Shown: positions 58,791-64,000 of the stretch, in pieces
Position numbering within the stretch: the stretch's first letter is position 1
Layout of the letters: each line of letters opens with the position of its first letter
Assembly (NCBI GenBank): GCA_020205615.1
Contig: CM035173.1
Coordinates: 32,084,293-32,148,292 of the forward strand
From: Panax quinquefolius
Taxonomy: Eukaryota > Streptophyta > Magnoliopsida > Apiales > Araliaceae
Direction of reading: 5' to 3'
DNA: 64,000 nucleotides
Notes under the pieces: model-generated
Seen by the model: only the letters and a program-made list of their open reading frames with translations
The model's database searches: none
What the model was told of the DNA's origin: nothing
Position numbers and translations under genes: made by a program

Positions 58791-59860
58791 TTTACGAGAA
58801 TTATGATGAAAGTCATAATAAAAGCATTGGACTAATGAAAATCATGGGTATATGAAGTATTAGTAAGTGTTATAATGAGTTATGTTGGTTATTATGTGAA
58901 AACATGAAAGTTTCTTAGAAATCACAAAGGGTTGAAAAATCGATTTTGGTAAAAACGTAACATGAAATTCAATTGACCATATCTCCTATTATATTTTGAA
59001 TTTTTGAGTGTGGTCAAGTCCTAGAGTTAGATCTATGAGTTTTGTAGCTTATCCAAGTGGAATCTTTGGAAAAGGTGTCAGATTTTCGTGTGGACCTGAA
59101 TTTAGCAAAAGAGTCCAAAGCTGCAAATTACAAAAACGCCACGCCAGAAACTTTAAGGGCTATTTCGGCCACTAAATTTATGTGAAAAATTCTGGCCTTT
59201 TGGGATATGAAAATATATGTTATAAAGTACCTCCTGTCAAAAATGAGCTCATTCGACTTAAAATGAACATGTTATGACCATTTCAATATTTAGGTTTTTT
59301 GAAAAAATGCTATAACTCGGAGTTCTATAACTCCGATGACCATGAAATTTAAATCAAGGCTCACATTAACATGTGTAAGGTCCTTCCAAGATTTGGGAAT
59401 TTTGGAGTTAAACTTGAGGTAGCTAATTTCTTAAGGAATTAATTAGAAATTGATTTTTGAAAAATAGTAAATGAATTTTAAAATTCGAGAAAAATATATT
59501 TTCATTATGGGACTATATTATGCTAAATCCCAGAAATGAAATATTTTTGGGACTGATTTGGTATTTTTCATGAAAATAGTTTAGAATTCTGAACATATGA
59601 GTTAAATATGTTGTGTGAAGTAACAAAGTTGAAAATAGGATTTTATGGCTAGAGAATCCTATATAGAGTATATGCATATTTTTTTTGATAAGGGATTTGA
59701 TAATTGGTGATGATATCTTATGAATATGGCATTTTTGAATGATTAAATGCATTATATGGTAAAGCATAAACAATTGAGATAAATTATTTATAAATTTAAG
59801 AAGTGATTAAAATATTGTTATAATATTAATGATATTGAATTATGAGATTATTAAGTGATT
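58791..59860 (+). repeat. LTR-like non-coding insert in the defective gypsy element
   Basis: No coding potential. The text resembles sense-strand LTR-B-type phased sequence (e.g. CATGTTATGACCATTT near 59269, GCTATAACTCGGAGTTCTAT near 59309, GGGAATTTTGGAGTTAAACT near 59394). LTR termini not located. The 59700-59860 part is AT-rich. Confidence 0.4.
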
Positions 59861-59869
59861 GATAACATG

Positions 59870-60600
59870 GGGATATTCTTGAATCTGGATAAATTATATT
59901 ATAAATGTTTAATATTTATCCTTTATCTCATTTGATTGATTCTTTATATCATTATCCTTACGCTTATATTGTGTTGAAAGTCATCTCGTTCAGAAGGTGC
60001 ATAGATGGACTTGGTATGGTATGATTGTTCTAAGATAATCATAACCCGACGATTATCTTTGGCCGTATAATGGATAATTTGTAATTGAATACTAATGAAT
60101 TATTATCTTTGGTAGTAAAGCATGGATAATTTTTGTGGTCATTGATACTAATGAATACACGATTATCTTCGGGTAGTAGTGCATGGATAATTTGTGGTCG
60201 TGATACTAATGAATATCCTTGGCTTTGTAGTGCGGGGATGATTCGATGATATGGATTAATTATTGAGTTGAGTCTCAAAGAATGAAATATTAATTCATGG
60301 ATGTGGTAAAAGTCATCTTTCGTAGTAGAAGCATTGATAGACTTGGTATGATTATGACCAGGATTATTCGGTATAATCATGATCAGATTGAAAACACGAA
60401 TATCCTTGGCCAAGAAGTGCATGGATAATTCGTGGTCGTGATACTATTAAGTCGCTGCGCCTCAAAGATTATTGGTTTTCTGATTTGTATATCTTTGGCC
60501 TCAGTAGTGCAAAGATGAATTGTTAATGAATATCTTTGGTAGGATTAGAAGATGAATTTAATATTTTTAACGATAAAGGTATTCAAGGTATCCTCACCTC
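59870..60600 (+). repeat. LTR-A-type hairpin array inside the defective element
   Basis: Contains at least six units of the family: ATCTTTGGCCG (60055), ATCTTTGGTAGTAAAGCATGGAT (about 60105), ATCTTCGGGTAGTAGTGCATGGAT (60165-60188), ATCCTTGGC...GGGGAT (60217-60239), ATCCTTGGCC...CATGGAT (about 60402-60426) and ATCTTTGGCC...CAAAGAT (60491-60515). It resembles the R/U5 part of LTR-A but has no LTR end, and is followed by pol-tail text (GGTATCCTCACC) and the polypurine tract. Longest array in the window. Confidence 0.65.
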
Positions 60601-60658
60601 TTTATCATATCAGTACGTATTCTAATTTCGAGGGCTTAAATTTCATAAGAAGGGAGGT

Positions 60659-63323
60659 TGTAAGACCTGACTTTTATAAATAAAGATGAATTTTCTATAA
60701 ATATTATTTTTGAATATTATGGAATAAATTTGATATAATGTTATAGTTGTGGGTAATATTTATAAATTTTGTAAAGTAAGCAAGTTGTTATAAAATATTC
60801 GTTTGGTCTGGGAATATTCTTTTTGTCGGGGAATATTAAATGACGATTTTACCAATCATTGGTGGACCCTACCTAACGGAAGTATTGTCGTAGTTAGAAA
60901 AGCGACAAAATTATCTTTCTATAAAAATAACGGCAGAGGTGTTACCGCCAAAACTGTTGAACTACACGGTAGTAAAAAGTACAAGAATGCCGTAGTTGTA
61001 TAGTAGCACAGATATTGATTATTGATGCTTACGTGAGAAGTCACTCAAATTTATGCTTCAATTATTGCTACGATAATTCTTTGATCATATCTCTTATATT
61101 ATTGATTCAATTATTGTCACAAGATTATCATCAGATAATATGTTATAGTATTAAATTATTAATTGAGACGACAAGTTATAAATGATTAATAATTGTTGAA
61201 AGATTAAATATGTGGATTAAAAATAAAATAATTTGTGGTAATATTTATTCAATCCTTGATGTATATAAAAGTCTGCATTATGAGACGTTTGTGGTAAGTT
61301 TGATTATTTTACTGGGAGCCCATATGTCATCATCTAAGAGTCCCTTCAACAATAGTAATTACCTTTGTGAATAGTAATTACCTTTGTGAATAGTAATTAC
61401 CTTCGTCGATAGTATTTACCTTCTTCATTAATAGTAATTACCTTCTTCAATAGTAATTACCTTCGTCAATAGTAATACCTTCTTCGTCAATAGTAATTAC
61501 CCTTCGCAAATAGTAGTTGTCCCTTCAATATTACCAAGAGTTAATCGCTTCTTTCTGTTCCAAGGGTTAATTACCCCTTCGCAAATAGTAGTTGTCTCTT
61601 CAATATTACCAAGAGTCATTTTGACCCTTCATAAGACTCAAGAGCCACCCTCGCTTTTTTTCTATAAATAGAAAGCTCATTCCTTCATTATTTCATTTAA
61701 TTCTTTGAAACTCTGAGAGAGAAACTATATAGAGAAAGAAGAAAAATATTTTGCTACTTCACTTTTCCAATATTCAGTTCTTCTAAGGTAAGGGATATTA
61801 TTTGTGTACTTTGTAAGGGGTGTTATTCTTTCTTATTCATGAAGAGAACTTCGTTATTCCATTCTTTATTATTCTCATTGGAATAACTTTGATATATGGC
61901 ATACCCTATACATAACTTGTATAATGGCATACCCTATACTTGGTGAAATCCTTATATTATTCTCGTTGGAATAACTCAGATCTGCTGGAATCCCTATACT
62001 TGGTGACATTCTTCTATTATTTTATTATTCCGTTGGAACATCCACAATTCGTGTGTTTTACACCTAAGGACTGGTTAAAATCTTTATTATTCTGTCTTTT
62101 ATTATTCTATTGGAATATCACATGTCGTGTGTTTTACACTAGACACGGGTTCCGTCTTTATTATTATTCTCGTATTTATTATTCTATTAGAATATCATGT
62201 CTCGTGTGTTTTACACCGGACTGGTTAAAATTTTTATTATTCTCGTATTTATTATTACATTGAATAACTCGCATACATGCTGCAATCGCATGCATGGTGA
62301 TTTACATTATTATTTCATTCGCTATTATACTCGGTTGGTTAAAATTTTGACTTTATACTCCATGAATTTAGTGGAATATCCTCGATATTTGCGCTTCATC
62401 CAAAGATTTTTCATGAAAATATTTTTTACGAGCATTTTGAATTTTACTCTACAAAGCAAGATCATGTTGACAATTTGGGACGTTATTAGTTCCTGAATAA
62501 ATTAATTCGTGAACTTGTTTTATTGAATTATTATGTCATTGTCATCATCCTCATGTTATATTATGTTATATTTTGGCTTACGTGCATAGATGAACTTAGT
62601 ATGATTATGACGAGGATCATTCTAAGTATAATCATGGCTTGTTATAAATGAAGTGATAAAAGTCCTCGTTATTCGTAATGCGTTGATGGATAGTTTTTGG
62701 GATGATTATGACCGGGGTGATTCGGTATAGTCATGACCATTGATGATTTGATGAAAATCCTTGACCGTGGTACGAGGATGATTATATATTGTGGTTTATT
62801 CATTAAACCGAGTCTTAGTGATAAAATTGATGAAAACCTTTTAAAACCTAAAAGATAGTAGACTTTATTTTCTACTGACTCTTTTAATGGATCAGATATT
62901 CAGCCGCAGATTAAACCGGTTGTCTATTGTATTTTATCGGTTTGACATTGTTGAAGACTATTGATAATTTATTCTGCATTATCTTAGTTATAATATTTCT
63001 TCTTTGGGCTAGTTGAGCTCACCCTTTCTTTTCCGTTTCTTCGTGAAATGAGAATATAGTGGGACGAGCGGGGAAAAGAGTGATGGTCCCGAAGATAGCA
63101 TTAGTAGTCCTCACTATTCTGTTAAATAGTGTGACAATAAATGTAACGAGGACTTCTTGAGTATGGATATTGTCTAAATGACAATATTCCTATTAGAACT
63201 CTCAGTTTATGTATTGTCGTATGTTACACGACAGATGTATAATTAAGTTTGTATTTGAATTTATGTACCATGTAAGTGGCGACCCAGAATGGGTGACGTA
63301 TACCTAATTTTGGGGGCGTCACA
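60659..63323 (+). repeat. LTR-A copy A11 (3' LTR)
   Basis: 2665 bp after the polypurine tract AGAAGGGAGGT (60648-60658). U3 holds eight or so AATAGTAATTACCTTCGTC-type repeats (61350-61530). TATA TCTATAAATAG (61671-61681), donor CTAAG|GTAAGGG (GT 61788-61789), TTATTCCA hairpin array (about 61853-62270), hairpin units (about 62660-62785), acceptor position CTTCGTGAAATG (no CAG; about 63041-63052), U5 palindrome (about 63105-63155), end GGGGGCGTCACA at 63323. Followed by minus-strand gypsy pol, into which the element inserted. Confidence 0.93.
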
Positions 63324-63329
63324 AAATTC

Positions 63330-63930
63330 ATGTTAATGTGCTCCCACTTCTATTCTAGAATTTTAAGTGGTTTCAATGGACCTTTTGGCACTTGATGCTC
63401 CACCTTGACACGTTGACAAGTTAAACACCTTGAGATAAACTCTGCTATCTCTCTCTTCATATTGTTCCACCAAAATGTATGTCAAAGATCACAATACATT
63501 TTGGTACTCCCAGGATGGATTGCAAATGGTGTGTTGTGTGCCTCCACCATGATTTTATACTTTAAATTAGAGTTGTTAGGAACACAAAGTATGGAGTTGA
63601 CTCGAAGTATTCCTTCTTCGTCGATTCTTGCTTCTGGAATAGCACCTTCTTGCACCTTTTTTTCATATTCATCAGCTTCGGGTCTATAGCTTGATCAACT
63701 TTAACTTTATCGATTAAAGTCGGTTCTACTCATATATTTGACATCATCACGTGGGTCCCTGAAGTCTTTAACTCTATTTCCATCCTTTGTAAGTCATACA
63801 AAATGGGCCTTTGTGTTGACAATATTGCACTCGTGCTCATATATGATTTTTTACTCAATGCATTAGCTACCACGTTTGCTTTTCCAGGATGGTATTGAAT
63901 GGTATGGTTATAATCTTTCAACAACTTCAT
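63330..63930 (-). pseudogene. Gypsy pol fragment (RNase H end and integrase zinc-binding region)
   Basis: On the minus strand 63930-63730 reads LLKDYNHTIQYHPGKANVVANALSKKS, the conserved end of gypsy RNase H, then the linker LQRMEIELK. Below that, across frame breaks, come the integrase N-terminal pieces FVFLTTLI, HFGGTI-RE and SRCLTCQRVKVEHQVPKGP (H2C2 region), ending KPLK near 63345, where LTR-A inserted. Same clade as the complete element (compare 32172-32700). Probably the same element whose pol tail is at 51366-51690. The frame is also broken at 63931 by an AAGTAGGT...ACCTACTT palindrome. Confidence 0.82.
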
Positions 63931-64000
63931 AAGTAGGTTTTATACCTACTTATCTGGTATTTATTACTTGAATTAGTTGTTTAAACCTATGTTTCGTAGT
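63931..64000. other. Window edge, unassigned
   Basis: AT-rich sequence starting with the palindrome AAGTAGGTTTTATACCTACTT (63931-63950 region). It does not continue the RNase H frame to its right, so another insertion probably begins here. Confidence 0.35.

Overview
This window looks like gene-poor, repeat-packed chromatin from a flowering plant, most likely a eudicot. It has Ty1/copia and Ty3/gypsy LTR retrotransposons with plant-type tRNA-iMet primer sites, CACTA, hAT, Stowaway-like and Helitron-like DNA elements, and one gene of the plant S-protein homologue (self-incompatibility S1) family. I see no rRNA, tRNA or CRISPR and no bacterial-style gene organisation. The only convincing intact host gene is the small secreted S-protein homologue at 11382-11771. 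Two stretches around it (about 10430-12800 and 20850-23200) look like the original host DNA.

Layout. 1-8830 is a stack of insertions in a minus-strand gypsy element: a copia 3' end and LTR (1-3192) sits in a gypsy LTR called here 'LTR-A' (3193-4687), which sits in an inverted LTR-A (4688-5549), which sits in a CACTA element (5550-7481), which interrupts a gypsy gag (7482-8337). Next come a second LTR type, 'LTR-B' (8831-9959), a hAT MITE, a fold-back MITE and the S-protein homologue. 12835 to about 20800 is a broken copia element split by a solo LTR-A (15567-18015). 20850-23200 holds MITEs and a Helitron-like insertion. 23200-63930 is dominated by one old minus-strand gypsy element: its 3' LTR is 23200-51353, its chromodomain-like pol end is at 51366-51690, and an RNase H/integrase piece is at 63330-63930. 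Others have inserted into it: a solo LTR-A (24016-36932, duplication ACAAT) carrying a complete gypsy element (26226-36591, duplication ATATT); a long LTR-B (36961-49583, duplication AGTGA) carrying a solo LTR-A (37474-40236, duplication TCGAC), a 2.2-kb gypsy deletion derivative (43280-45479, duplication AATCC) and a SIRE-like copia remnant (46766 to about 49504); and a plus-strand gypsy element (about 55711-63323) whose 5' LTR is cut by an inverted copia LTR (53865-55710).

The most interesting signal is in LTR-A itself (about 2.4-2.8 kb, starts TGTAAGACC, ends GGGGGCGTCACA; eleven copies or fragments here). Downstream of its TATA box are a consensus splice donor (AG|GTAAGGG) and, in five copies, a strong acceptor (TTCTCTTCAG|G). 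The donor-acceptor interval is filled with arrays of short hairpins. One array has stems ATCTTTG/CAAAGAT with copies changed on both arms to ATCC/GGAT. Another has stems TTATTCCA/TGGAATAA. A nested two-stem structure near the LTR 3' end also shows paired changes. This suggests a structured, possibly spliced leader encoded inside an LTR. A second oddity is 1500-2260, where copia LTR and antisense LTR-A sequence alternate in short collinear patches, most simply a consensus artefact. Most retroelement reading frames are broken, and paired LTRs differ mainly by small changes at C/G-containing sites, so residual assembly error is likely.
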